From positions 1,733,501 through 1,797,500 of the forward strand of contig NZ_CP097322.1 of the NCBI RefSeq assembly GCF_023515955.1: 64,000 bases of DNA, read 5' to 3'. The notes under the pieces were generated by a model that worked only from the letters and a program-made list of their open reading frames with translations, was not told the origin of the DNA and did no database searches. Origin of the DNA: Streptomyces sp. RerS4. Lineage in GTDB: Bacteria; Actinomycetota; Actinomycetes; Streptomycetales; Streptomycetaceae. Numbering within the stretch: the stretch's first letter is position 1; every line of letters starts with the position of its first letter. This document shows positions 46,118 through 55,470 of the stretch, piece by piece. The position numbers and the translations under genes were made by a program.

Positions 46118-47255
46118 TCAGCCTGGGTGGTGGGTGCGTTCCATCAGTTCGTCGTAGATCGCCAGGACCTGCGCCACCGCTTCGTCCTCCGACGGCCACG
46201 TCGCCGCCTGCGCCCGCCCCGCCACCCCCAGCTCCGCCCGCCGTACCGGATCCCCCAGCAGCGCGGCCACCGCGCCGGCCAGCGCCCCCGCGTCTCCGTA
46301 GGGCACCAGCACCGCCGCGTCCCCGACCAGCTCCGGCACCGCCCCGACCTCCGTCGCCACCAGCGCCACCCCGGCCCGCAGCGCCTCCTGGGCGAGCAGC
46401 GAGCGGCCCTCCCAGCGGCTCGGCAGCACCGCCACGTCCGCCGCCGCGAGCAGCCGGTCCGCGTCCGGGCGTCGCCCGAGCAGCCGCACCGGAAGCCCCT
46501 CCGCCTCGATGCGTCGCGCCAGTTCGGGCCGCAGCGGCCCCTCCCCGGCGATCACCAGCAGCGGCAACGGCTCCAGGACCCGCCACTCCCGCGCCGCGTC
46601 CAGCAGGACGGAGTACCCGCGCCGCGGCACCAGGCTGCCCACCGCCACCACGAGCGGCCGCTCCACCGCGCCCAGTTCGGCCCGGGTCTTCCCGGCGTCG
46701 GCGGCCGGCTCGGGGCCCTCGGTCGGGGTCGCGGCCGGCACCGCCGGCGCCGCCAGCCGCGCGTCCGCGCCCGCGCCGCCGCGCGAGGTCCACCTGGTCG
46801 GAGGAGGCCCCAACACGACGGCCGCCGCCCGCGCCACCCGCCCTCCAGCAGCCGGCTCATCCGCCCCAGCAGCCCCGGCGGCTCGGGCACACCGCCGTGC
46901 CAGGTCACCACGAGCGGCACCCGCCGCCCCGGCCGCCGCTCAGCGCCAGCGCGGCCCGCAACCCCGCCCGCACCCCGTGCGCGTGCACCAGGTCGGCGCC
47001 GGCGCAGGCGGCCCGCAGCGCGCTCACCGCGTCGGGGGTGAAGGCCGCGCCGGCGCCGGTGAAGTCGTACTCCCCCTCGGCGGCGACGGGCGCGCACACG
47101 GTGACCCGTACGCCCCTGGCCGCCAACCCCGTCGCGAGGGACCGCACGTGCGCGCTGCTGCCCGCGCCCACGCCCCCGAGGACCTGGACGGTGCGCAGCG
47201 GGGGTCGCCCGTACGGTTGTGCGGGGACCGGGGTCGGGACCGGGGAGCTGCTCAC
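46118..47255 (-). pseudogene. Glycosyltransferase family 4 protein, multiple frameshifts
   Basis: Read leftward from 47255, the N-terminal half gives RTVQVLGGVGAGSSAHVRSL and VHAHGVRAGLRAALALSGG; the next frame gives VPLVVTWHGGVPEPPGLLGR and MSRLLEGG; then VARAAAVVLG; then SSDQVDLARRR; then ADARLAAP through GSLVPRRGYSVLLDAAREW, VIAGEGPLRPELARRI and VLPSRWEG with E-x7-E-like LLAQEALRAGV, to the end. That is a complete GT-B glycosyltransferase broken at about 46921-46935, 46837-46842, 46803-46810 and 46770-46785, three losses and one gain of a base, mostly in G/C runs. Product likely a sugar transferase for cell-surface glycans. Confidence 0.78.
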
Positions 47256-47528
47256 GGGCCGAAGCTCCAGGGTGAGGCGTCAGGGACGTCGCCCAGGATG
47301 CCAGTCCGCACGCGCGTTCCGGGACCATACGGGTACGGATCCGGTACGAGATACCGCACTCCACCCCACCGCCTCACCCACACGGGCTATCGCCACCTCA
47401 CGTCGATGACGGCCCCCGGGCGCCTCCCCCGCACGCCGAAGGCCCTGGGCGACGTACGTCCCGGGCCTCGGGCGGCACGTCCCGGCGCGCGAAAGCCCGA
47501 GTCGGCGCCCGCCGCCCGGCCCGCGCCC

Positions 47529-49268
47529 TCAGGCGTCCGCGCGCGCCGCCGCGAGGAGTTCCTCCGCGTGGGCCCGTGCCGTCTGGGAGTCCTCCTGCCC
47601 GGCCAGCATCCGCGACAGCTCGCGGACCCGGTCCTCGCCCTCCAGTACGGTCACCCCGGAGCGCGTCACCGCTCCGTCGACGGTCTTCTCGACCAGCAGT
47701 TGCCGGTCCGCAAACGCCGCCACCTGCGGCAGGTGCGTGACGACGACCACCTGCGCGGTCCGCGCCAGCTTCGCCAGCCGCCGCCCGACCTCGACGGCGG
47801 CCTTGCCGCCGACGCCCGCGTCGACCTCGTCGAAGAGGTACGTCGGCACCGGATCGGACCCGGCGAAGACGACCTCGACCGCCAGCATGACCCGCGACAG
47901 CTCACCGCCCGAGGCCCCCTTGGCGATCGGCCGCGGCTGCGCCCCGGGGTGCGGGGCCAGCAGCAGTTCGACCTCGTCGGCGCCCGTGGGCCCGTACGCG
48001 ACCGACCGCCCGCCGACCTCGACGCCGTCGGGGTCCTCGCTCTGGCGGATGTCGAAGGTGACCCGGGCGTGCGGCATGGCCAGCGAGGCGAGCTCGGCGG
48101 TCACGGCGGAGGCGAACCGCTCGGCGGCCTCCGTGCGCGCGTCGGTCAACGCCTGCGCCAGGTGCGACAGTTCGGCCCGCAGCGCGTCCCGCTCGGCGGT
48201 CAGCTCGGCGATCCGGTCGTCGTCGCCGTCCAGTTCGAGCAGCCGCGCCGAGCCGGTCTCGGCCCAGCGCAGTACGGCGTCCAGGCCGCCCTCCGCGTCG
48301 CCGTACTTGCGCACCAGCTGGGTCAGCGCCGCCCGCCGCTCCTCCACCGCGGCCAGCCGCAGCGGATCGGCGTCCAGGTCGTCGGCGTACCCGGCGAGTT
48401 CTCCGGCCACGTCGGCGAGCAGGATGCCGAGCTCCCCGATCCGGTCGGCGAGCGCGCCGAGCGCCTTGTCGTGGGAGCGTACGGATTCCAGCGCGCGGTG
48501 CGCGCCCGCGACGAGGGTGTTGGCGTCGACGCCCTCCGGGTCCTCCACGTCGCCCGCGAGGGCCGCGTGGGCAGCCTGCGCGGCCGAGGCCAGCGATTCG
48601 GCGTGCCCGAGGCGCTCGGCCTCGGCGGCCAGCTCGGCGTCCTCGCCGGGCAGCGGTTCGACGGCGGCGATCTCGTCCAGCCCGAAGCGCAGCAGGTCCG
48701 CCTCCTGGGCGCGCTCGCGGGCCCGGGTGGTGAGGGTGTCCACCTCGGCGGCGACGGCCCGCAGCCGCCGGTAGGCGCCCGCGTACTTCTCCAGGGGGAC
48801 GGCCACGGCGTCGCCGGCGTACCGGTCGAGGGCCTGACGCTGTCGGGCCGGCCGCAGCAGGCCCTGCTGGTCGGTCTGGCCGTGGACGGCGACGAGGTCG
48901 TCGGCGAGTTCGCCGAGCAGGCCGACGGGCACGGAGCGACCGCCGACGTGGGCGCGCGAGCGCCCCTCGGCGGACACCGTCCGGCTGATCAGCAGGGCGC
49001 CCTCGTCGAGTTCGGCGCCGGCCTCCTCGGCGCGCAGGGCGGCGGGGGCGTCCGGGCGCATGACGAGGCGACCCTCGACCACCGCCGCCTTCGCCCCGAT
49101 CCGCACCAGGGCGGGATCGGCGCGACCGCCGAGCAGCAGCCCGAGGCTGGTGACGACCATCGTCTTGCCCGCGCCGGTCTCGCCGGTCACCGCGGTGAAA
49201 CCGGGCGACAGCTCGACCACCGCGTCGTCGATGACCCCGAGCGACCGTATCCGCATCTCCTCAAGCAC
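47529..49268 (-). CDS. recN: DNA repair protein RecN
   Basis: This 579-aa SMC-like ATPase has Walker A TGETGAGKTMVVTSLGLLLG, a long coiled-coil middle (DALRAELSHLAQALTDAR), the ABC signature KGASGGELSRVMLAVEVVF and Walker B YLFDEVDAGVGG. It acts on DNA ends in double-strand break repair. GTG 49268 (VLEEMRIRSL) is chosen: a TATCGT box ends 6 bases upstream, pointing to a leaderless mRNA. The ATG 12 bases downstream would have GAGGAG touching it. Confidence 0.97.
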   Translation of the reverse strand: MLEEMRIRSLGVIDDAVVELSPGFTAVTGETGAGKTMVVTSLGLLLGGRADPALVRIGAKAAVVEGRLVMRPDAPAALRAEEAGAELDEGALLISRTVSAEGRSRAHVGGRSVPVGLLGELADDLVAVHGQTDQQGLLRPARQRQALDRYAGDAVAVPLEKYAGAYRRLRAVAAEVDTLTTRARERAQEADLLRFGLDEIAAVEPLPGEDAELAAEAERLGHAESLASAAQAAHAALAGDVEDPEGVDANTLVAGAHRALESVRSHDKALGALADRIGELGILLADVAGELAGYADDLDADPLRLAAVEERRAALTQLVRKYGDAEGGLDAVLRWAETGSARLLELDGDDDRIAELTAERDALRAELSHLAQALTDARTEAAERFASAVTAELASLAMPHARVTFDIRQSEDPDGVEVGGRSVAYGPTGADEVELLLAPHPGAQPRPIAKGASGGELSRVMLAVEVVFAGSDPVPTYLFDEVDAGVGGKAAVEVGRRLAKLARTAQVVVVTHLPQVAAFADRQLLVEKTVDGAVTRSGVTVLEGEDRVRELSRMLAGQEDSQTARAHAEELLAAARADA

Positions 49269-49280
49269 GGGACGACGATA
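49269..49280 (-). promoter_or_regulatory. Leaderless-type -10 box of recN
   Basis: On the minus strand TATCGT (49280-49275) is followed by six bases and the GTG at 49268. A DNA-damage operator was not recognised. Confidence 0.5.
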
Positions 49281-49369
49281 CCGAGGTTTGCCGGGTGCCA
49301 TGTGACGTCACCCGGCCGGATCTTCTCGAACGCGTGTGCTATTAAGGCCGCTGTGGAGGCCGTACGCGG

Positions 49370-50349
49370 CTACTGGTGCGGCGCCCCGCGCCACCCGGAC
49401 ACCGGCAGCGCGAACTTCGCCACGAGCCGGTCCGTGAACACCGCGTGGTGCAGCCGGGCGAGTCGCACCGGCACCGAACCCCGACGCACCTCCACCCGAG
49501 CCCCCGCCGGCAGCTCCAGCGTCCGCCGCCCGTCGCACCACAGCACCCCGTGCGGGGTACCGGTCTGCACCTCCACCGCCAGCACCGAGTTCGGGGAGGT
49601 GACCAGCGGCTTCGCGAACAGCGCGTGCGCGCTGATCGGCACCATCAGCAACGCCTCCACCTCGGGCCAGACCACCGGTCCGCCCGCCGAGAAGGCGTAC
49701 GCGGTCGAGCCGGTCGGCGTGGCGCACACGATGCCGTCGCAGCCGAAGCCGGTGACCGGTCGCCCGTCGATCTCCAGGACGACCTCAAGCATCCGCTCGG
49801 GGGACACCTTCTGCACGGCCGCCTCGTTCAGCGCCCAGTCCGCGTGGACCAGATCGCCGTTGCTCCGCACGAGGACGTCGAGGGTCATCCGCTCCTCGAC
49901 CTCGTACTCCTTGGTGACGACCCGGTCGACGACCTTGTCCAGGTCGTCGCGCTCCGCCTCGGCGAGGAAGCCGACCCGGCCGAGGTTGACGCCCAGCATC
50001 GGCACCCCGGAGCCGCGCGCGAACTCCGCCCCGCGCAGCAGCGTCCCGTCGCCGCCCAGCACGATCAGCAGCTCGCACCCGTCGAGCACCTTCGGGGTGC
50101 ACTCCGCCACGAGCTCCACCTCGGGCGGCAGCGGCAGGTCCACCGCCTCGTGCTCCAGCACCCGCACCCCGAGCCCCGAGCGCAGCAGCCCCTGCACGAC
50201 CAGCTCGGCGCTGCGGATGGCCGCGGGCCGCCCGGTGTGCGCGAGGAGGAAGACCGTACGCGCCGGCCGCTCCCCCGAAGGCCCCTCCGCGCCCGCCGGC
50301 CCCGCCGACCTCGCTGAACCCGCTGACGCTGCTGACGCTGACGAATCTG

Positions 50350-50353
<4 letters not shown>
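49370..50353 (-). CDS. nadK: NAD kinase
   Basis: This 327-aa enzyme has the NAD kinase motifs LIVLGGDGTLLRGAE and LNEAAVQK, plus the CATPTGSTAYAFSAGGP strand. It makes NADP. The low-complexity N-terminal 40 residues (Ala/Ser/Gly) are extra. GTG 50353 overlaps the tlyA stop by 4 bp (GTGA). It is part of the conserved tlyA-nadK-recN actinobacterial run. Confidence 0.96.
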
Positions 50354-51165
<812 letters not shown>

Positions 51166-51193
51166 GTTCGGTTCAGCTCCTGTTTTCGTAAGG

Positions 51194-51448
51194 TCAGGGG
51201 ACCGGCGGTGCGTCCAGCGCGGTCAGCGCCTCACGCAGTCCCCTGTGCACATCTTCGTACACCTCGACGTGCGCGTCCGCCGCCAGGTGGTCCGCGTCCG
51301 CGAGGCGCTCCAGGTGCGCGTCGACGCCGGCGTGCCCGGTGGGGGTCCGTACGAGGCCCAGCGGCTCGGGCGCGACCGGCTGCTCGGCGGCCCCGGCCGC
51401 GGCCGTCTCGTGCACGTCGGGAACGTTCGCGGACACTTCGTCGGTCAT
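51194..51448 (-). CDS. Small hypothetical protein
   Basis: This 84-aa acidic protein has an N-terminal disordered Ala/Glu/Pro-rich part and a helical end (HAGVDAHLERLADADHLAAD, then EVYEDVHRGLREALTAL). The position directly upstream of tlyA, same strand, 28 bp, suggests co-transcription, a pairing seen in actinobacteria. No function recognised. Confidence 0.68.
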   Translation of the reverse strand: MTDEVSANVPDVHETAAAGAAEQPVAPEPLGLVRTPTGHAGVDAHLERLADADHLAADAHVEVYEDVHRGLREALTALDAPPVP

Positions 51449-51513
51449 GCCCCGACGCTACCCCGAAGCGGGGCTCCGGCCACGCGCGGCTCTGCGGTAC
51501 GGTCGTGATCACC

Positions 51514-51861
51514 ATGGCTACGACCGAGGAGTGCCGCGAAGCACTCGACCGACTCTCCGACAACCTGACGCGGGCCGACGGCGACGTCCGCGGCGCGGCC
51601 GCGCTCGACCGCTCGCTCAGCTGTCACATCACCGACTTGGACCAGACCTTCACCGGCCGCCTCGACGGCGGCCGGATCCGGGTCGACGCCGTCACGCCCG
51701 GCCCGCCGCGCTCCAAGGCCGAGATCCGGCTCGCGATGACCGGCGACGACCTGGTCTCGCTGGTCGGGGGCGAGCTGAAGTTCGCGAAGGCCTGGGCCTC
51801 GGGCCGGGTCCGCCTGGAAGCCGGCTTCCGCGACCTCCTGCGCCTCAAGAGCCTGCTCTAG
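51514..51861 (+). CDS. SCP2 sterol-binding-domain protein
   Basis: This 115-aa protein matches a single SCP2-type lipid-binding domain: RSLSCHITDLDQTFTGRLDG, AEIRLAMTGDDLVSLVGGEL with the conserved KFAKAWASGRVRLEAGFRDLLRL end. Such domains bind a hydrophobic ligand in a beta-sheet cavity. ATG 51514; a TACGGT box ends 10 bases upstream (short leader or none), so a Shine-Dalgarno is lacking. It is divergent from the small gene and converges with the PASTA gene. Confidence 0.85.
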   Translation: MATTEECREALDRLSDNLTRADGDVRGAAALDRSLSCHITDLDQTFTGRLDGGRIRVDAVTPGPPRSKAEIRLAMTGDDLVSLVGGELKFAKAWASGRVRLEAGFRDLLRLKSLL

Positions 51862-52157
51862 GCCCCCCGGCCTGCCCCGACGTCCCCGGGCCCGCCGTCC
51901 CCGTCCGGGCCGGGCACCTTCTCGAACTCGATCACCAGCGAGCCCCGACGCCGCATCCGGGAGCCGGGGGCGGGGGTCTGGGCGGTGACCACCCAGACCC
52001 CGGGCCAGGTCATCGCCCCGACCGGCGGTCCGTCCGGATCGACGGCGGCGATGACCACGCCCGCCTCCCACGCGACCTTCCGCGCGTCGGTCACGATCAG
52101 CCCGACCACGTCGGGAACCGTCACCTCGTCCGCGGTACTCGGTCCCATCCAGCTCAT
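51858..52157 (-). CDS. PASTA-domain protein
   Basis: This 99-aa protein is a single PASTA domain: VPDVVGLIVTDARKVAWEAG, later QTPAPGSRMRRRGSLVIEFE. PASTA domains bind muropeptides or beta-lactams when extracellular, but no signal peptide or membrane helix is seen here, so its role is unclear. The stop overlaps the SCP2 stop by 3 bases, the two stops sharing one CTAG. Confidence 0.85.
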   Translation of the reverse strand: MSWMGPSTADEVTVPDVVGLIVTDARKVAWEAGVVIAAVDPDGPPVGAMTWPGVWVVTAQTPAPGSRMRRRGSLVIEFEKVPGPDGDGGPGDVGAGRGA

Positions 52158-52226
52158 GGCACCCTCCCTGCCCGAAGCATCCCGCCGATCTCCGGCGGAG
52201 GGAAGGCCGCCACCCGGCCCAGGCCC

Positions 52227-53099
52227 CTACGCGCGCTGCGCGACCACCGCCGTACGTGCCTTCCGGGCCGCCGGGACCACCAGGGGCGTGCCGGTCTCCG
52301 GGTCGTCGATGATCCGGCAGCGCACCCCGAAGACCTCCTCGACCAGCTCGGAGGTGACCACCTCGGCGGGCGGACCCTCGGCGACGACCACACCGCCCCG
52401 CATGGCGATCAGGTGGGTGGCGTAGCGCGCCGCCTGGTTGAGGTCGTGCAGCACCGCCACCAGGGTCCGGCCCTGGTTCTCGTGGAGTTCCGCGCACAGG
52501 TCGAGCACGTCCAGCTGGTGCTGGATGTCCAGGTAGGTCGTCGGCTCGTCCAACAGCAGCAGCGGCGTCTGCTGCGCCAGGGCCATCGCGATCCACACGC
52601 GCTGGCGCTGGCCGCCCGACAGCTCGTCCACGGCCCGGTCGGCCAGCTCGGCGACCCCCGTGGACGTCATCGACTCGACGACGATCCGCTCGTCCTCCGC
52701 CGACCACTGCCGCAGCAGCCCCTGGTGCGGGTAACGGCCGCGCGACACCAGGTCGGCCACGGTGATCCCGTCCGGGGCGATCGAGGTCTGCGGGAGCAGG
52801 CCCAGCGTCTTGGCCACCTTCTTCGCGGGCATCGACCCGATGGCCTGACCGTCGAGCAGCACCCGCCCGGCGGACGGCTTCAGCATCCGCGACAGCGCCC
52901 GCAGCAGCGTGGACTTGCCACAGGCGTTGGGGCCGACGATCACCGTGAAGGAGTTGTCGGGGATCTCCACCGACAGGCCCTCGGCGATGACCCTCTGGTC
53001 GTAGCCGAGGGTGACGTTCTCCGTGGACAGCCGCTGCACTCGCGCACTCCTCGTGTTGCCGTTCGAGCCGTTGCCGTTGTCGTAGTCGTTGTCGCTCAT
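52227..53099 (-). CDS. Siderophore ABC importer, ATP-binding subunit
   Basis: This 290-aa subunit has Walker A VGPNACGKSTLLRALSRML, a Q-loop LLPQTSIAPDGITV, the signature LSGGQRQRVWIAMALAQ, Walker B LLLLDEPTTYLDI and the switch His in VLHDLNQAARY. It belongs to the FepC/FecE iron-siderophore group. ATG 53099 overlaps the permease stop by 4 bp (ATGA). It is the last gene of the three-gene leftward operon led by an iron box. Confidence 0.95.
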   Translation of the reverse strand: MSDNDYDNGNGSNGNTRSARVQRLSTENVTLGYDQRVIAEGLSVEIPDNSFTVIVGPNACGKSTLLRALSRMLKPSAGRVLLDGQAIGSMPAKKVAKTLGLLPQTSIAPDGITVADLVSRGRYPHQGLLRQWSAEDERIVVESMTSTGVAELADRAVDELSGGQRQRVWIAMALAQQTPLLLLDEPTTYLDIQHQLDVLDLCAELHENQGRTLVAVLHDLNQAARYATHLIAMRGGVVVAEGPPAEVVTSELVEEVFGVRCRIIDDPETGTPLVVPAARKARTAVVAQRA

Positions 53100-54160
53100 A
53101 TCCGTCCCGCCTTGCGCTCGACCACGAGCAGCCACAGCAGGTACACGCCGCCGACGAGCCCGGTCACCACGCCGACCGGCAGCTGGTCCGCGCCGAAGGC
53201 CCGCTGCGAGGCCAGGTCGGAGGCCAGCAGCAGGACGGCGCCCATGAGCGCGCCCGTCAGCAGGTTCGATCCGGGCGAGCGGGTCAGTCGACGGGCCAGT
53301 TGGGGCGCGGCCAGGGCGACGAAGCTGATCGGCCCGGCCGCCGCCGCGGCCGCGGTGGTCAGCACGATCGCCGCCAGCATCAGCAGCATCCGGGTCCGCT
53401 CCACCGGCACGCCGAGCGCGTACGCGGCGTCGTCCCCCATCTCGATCATCCGCAGGGCCGGCCCCTGGGCGAGGACCAGTGGGAACAGCACCGCGCAGGT
53501 CGACAGCAGCGGCCACACCTGCGCCCAGTCCCGTCCGGCCAGCGAACCGGTCAGCCAGACCAACGCCCGCGTGGCCTCGACCAGCTGCGCCTTGGCGATC
53601 AGGTACTGGATCACGGCGACGAGCACGGCCGAGGCGCCGATGCCGATCAGCACCAGCCGGTAGCCGTTGATGCCCCGCTTGTACGCGAGCAGGTAGACGA
53701 TCGCGCCGGCCAGGACGCCGCCGGCGATCGCCCCGAGCGCGACGCCGGTCGCGCCGGCCTTGAACACGACGATCGCGACGAGCGCGCCCACCGCCGAGCC
53801 GTACCCGAAGCCGAGCAGGTCGGGGGAGCCGAGCGGATTGCGCGAGACGGACTGGAAGACGGCCCCGGACATCCCGAGGGCCGCGCCGACCAGCACCGCC
53901 ACCAACGCCCTGGGCAGGCGCAGGTCGTTGACGATGAAGTCGTCGGCCGGGGTCCCGTTGCCCACGAGCGTCCGTACGACGTCCATGGGCGCGATCTCGA
54001 AGTCGCCGGTGCCGATCAGGACGACGGCCAACGCGAACGTGGCCAAGGCCAGCAGCAGTCCGACGAGCCCGGCGCGCGGTTCGAAGCGCAGCGAGAGCCG
54101 GCCGGGGCCGCGCAGCGCCCGCAGGGCGGGCTTGGGCGGGGCGGTGGGGGTCGCGGTCAC
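53096..54160 (-). CDS. Siderophore ABC importer permease (FecCD), second
   Basis: This 354-aa protein has about 10 membrane helices and the FecCD hallmarks GMSGAVFQSVSRNPLGSPDLL and PISFVALAAPQLARRLTRSPG. It pairs with the first permease as a heterodimer. GTG 54160 overlaps the upstream permease stop by 4 bp (GTGA). Confidence 0.95.
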   Translation of the reverse strand: MTATPTAPPKPALRALRGPGRLSLRFEPRAGLVGLLLALATFALAVVLIGTGDFEIAPMDVVRTLVGNGTPADDFIVNDLRLPRALVAVLVGAALGMSGAVFQSVSRNPLGSPDLLGFGYGSAVGALVAIVVFKAGATGVALGAIAGGVLAGAIVYLLAYKRGINGYRLVLIGIGASAVLVAVIQYLIAKAQLVEATRALVWLTGSLAGRDWAQVWPLLSTCAVLFPLVLAQGPALRMIEMGDDAAYALGVPVERTRMLLMLAAIVLTTAAAAAAGPISFVALAAPQLARRLTRSPGSNLLTGALMGAVLLLASDLASQRAFGADQLPVGVVTGLVGGVYLLWLLVVERKAGRI

Positions 54161-55203
54161 AGCTGGGCCATCCTCTTGCGCCGAACCAGGTAGATGAAGA
54201 CGGGCCCGCCGAGGAGCGCCGTGACGATGCCGACCTGAAGTTCGCCGGGCCGGGTGACGACGCGTCCGACCACATCGGCCCCGAGGAGCAGTACGGGCGA
54301 CAGGACCGCCGAGTACGCGAGCACCCAGCGCATGTCGGGGCCGGTGATGAAGCGCACCAGGTGCGGGATCATCAGCCCGATGAAGACGATCGGCCCGCAG
54401 GCGGCGGTCGCCGCCCCGCAGAGCAGGGTGATGGCGACCATGGCGCCGATGCGGGTCCGCGTCAGATGCGCGCCGAGCGCCCGCGCGGTGTCGTCACCCA
54501 TCGCCATCGCGTTGAGCGGCCGCCCCAGCGCCAGCGCCAGTACGGCGCCCACCAGCAGGAACGGCGCGACCTGTCGGACGGTGTCCAGGTTGGCGGAGGC
54601 CAGCGAACCCACCGTCCAGAAGCGGAGCTTGTCCAGCGCCTTGCTGTCCATCAGCTGCACGGCGTTGATGTAGCCGACGAGGGCCGCACTGGCCGCCGTA
54701 CCGGCGAGCGCGAGGCGGACCGGGGTCGCGCTGCGGCTGCCGCCGAGGACGTAGACGACGACGGAGACGACCGCGGCGCCCAGGAAGGCCCACCACACGA
54801 ACTCGGTGAGGGACGCGGCCCCGAAGAAGCTGATGGCCGACACGACGGCCGCCGCGGCGCCGGCGTTGACGCCGAGGATGCCGGGTTCGGCCAGCGGGTT
54901 GCGGGTCAGCGCCTGCATGACCGCGCCGGACAGGCCGAGGCCGATGCCGACCAGTACCCCCAGGAGGGTGCGCGGGACGCGCAGGTCCCGTACGACGACG
55001 TCGTCGGGGGTGCCGGCGTAGTGGAACAGGCCGTGCCAGACGTGGTCGAGCGGCATGGGTTTGGCACCCACGGCGATGCTCGCGACCGCGACGAGGGCCA
55101 GCACGGCGACGGCTGCGAGCAGACCGGCCGCGCGCGCGCCGTGCCGCGTGCGGGGGGCGACGGCCGGAGCCGTGCTCTGTTCTGGGGGACTCTCGACCAA
55201 CAC
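54157..55203 (-). CDS. Siderophore ABC importer permease (FecCD), first
   Basis: This 348-aa protein has the FecCD motifs LRVPRTLLGVLVGIGLGLSG, ALTRNPLAEPGILGVN and GPIVFIGLMIPHLVRFITG. With the other permease it forms the membrane channel. GTG 55203 lies 5 bases from an iron box, so the transcript probably begins close to the start codon. No substrate-binding lipoprotein gene is present on either side. Confidence 0.95.
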   Translation of the reverse strand: MLVESPPEQSTAPAVAPRTRHGARAAGLLAAVAVLALVAVASIAVGAKPMPLDHVWHGLFHYAGTPDDVVVRDLRVPRTLLGVLVGIGLGLSGAVMQALTRNPLAEPGILGVNAGAAAAVVSAISFFGAASLTEFVWWAFLGAAVVSVVVYVLGGSRSATPVRLALAGTAASAALVGYINAVQLMDSKALDKLRFWTVGSLASANLDTVRQVAPFLLVGAVLALALGRPLNAMAMGDDTARALGAHLTRTRIGAMVAITLLCGAATAACGPIVFIGLMIPHLVRFITGPDMRWVLAYSAVLSPVLLLGADVVGRVVTRPGELQVGIVTALLGGPVFIYLVRRKRMAQL

Positions 55204-55208
55204 GCAGG

Positions 55209-55227
55209 TTAGGTTAGCCTACCCTGA
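55209..55227 (-). promoter_or_regulatory. DmdR/IdeR-type iron box
   Basis: The 19-bp sequence TTAGGTTAGCCTACCCTGA on the plus strand closely matches the actinobacterial iron-box consensus as I remember it (TTAGGTTAGGCTCACCTAA). It lies just upstream of the permease start, so the operon should be repressed in iron-rich conditions. Confidence 0.8.
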
Positions 55228-55276
55228 AACCGACCCCCCTCCGAGCAGCCCCACCGCCGCCCAACACCCGCCCCCC

Positions 55277-55470
55277 GCAACGCCCTCAGGGTCTGTCGGC
55301 GGACCACGGCCGGACCCGGGTCGCCCGAACACACCCGCCCGCAACGCCCTCAGAGGTGCCGGCCGACACAACGGGCCCGGGTCGACCGAACCACCCCGCC
55401 CGCCGCAACGCCCTCAGGAGCCGTCGGAGGATCACGGCCGGGCCCCGGGCCCGGGTCGCCCGGACGCCCC
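55277..55470. repeat. Imperfect tandem repeat of about 64 bp, three copies
   Basis: GCAACGCCCTCAG begins copies at 55277, 55341 and 55405, exactly 64 bp apart. Each is followed by a GC-rich tail with CCCGGGTCG. The spacing of that tail motif drifts (61 and 74 bp), so copies contain small indels. It lies between the iron-box promoter and the HAD gene stop. Confidence 0.75.
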
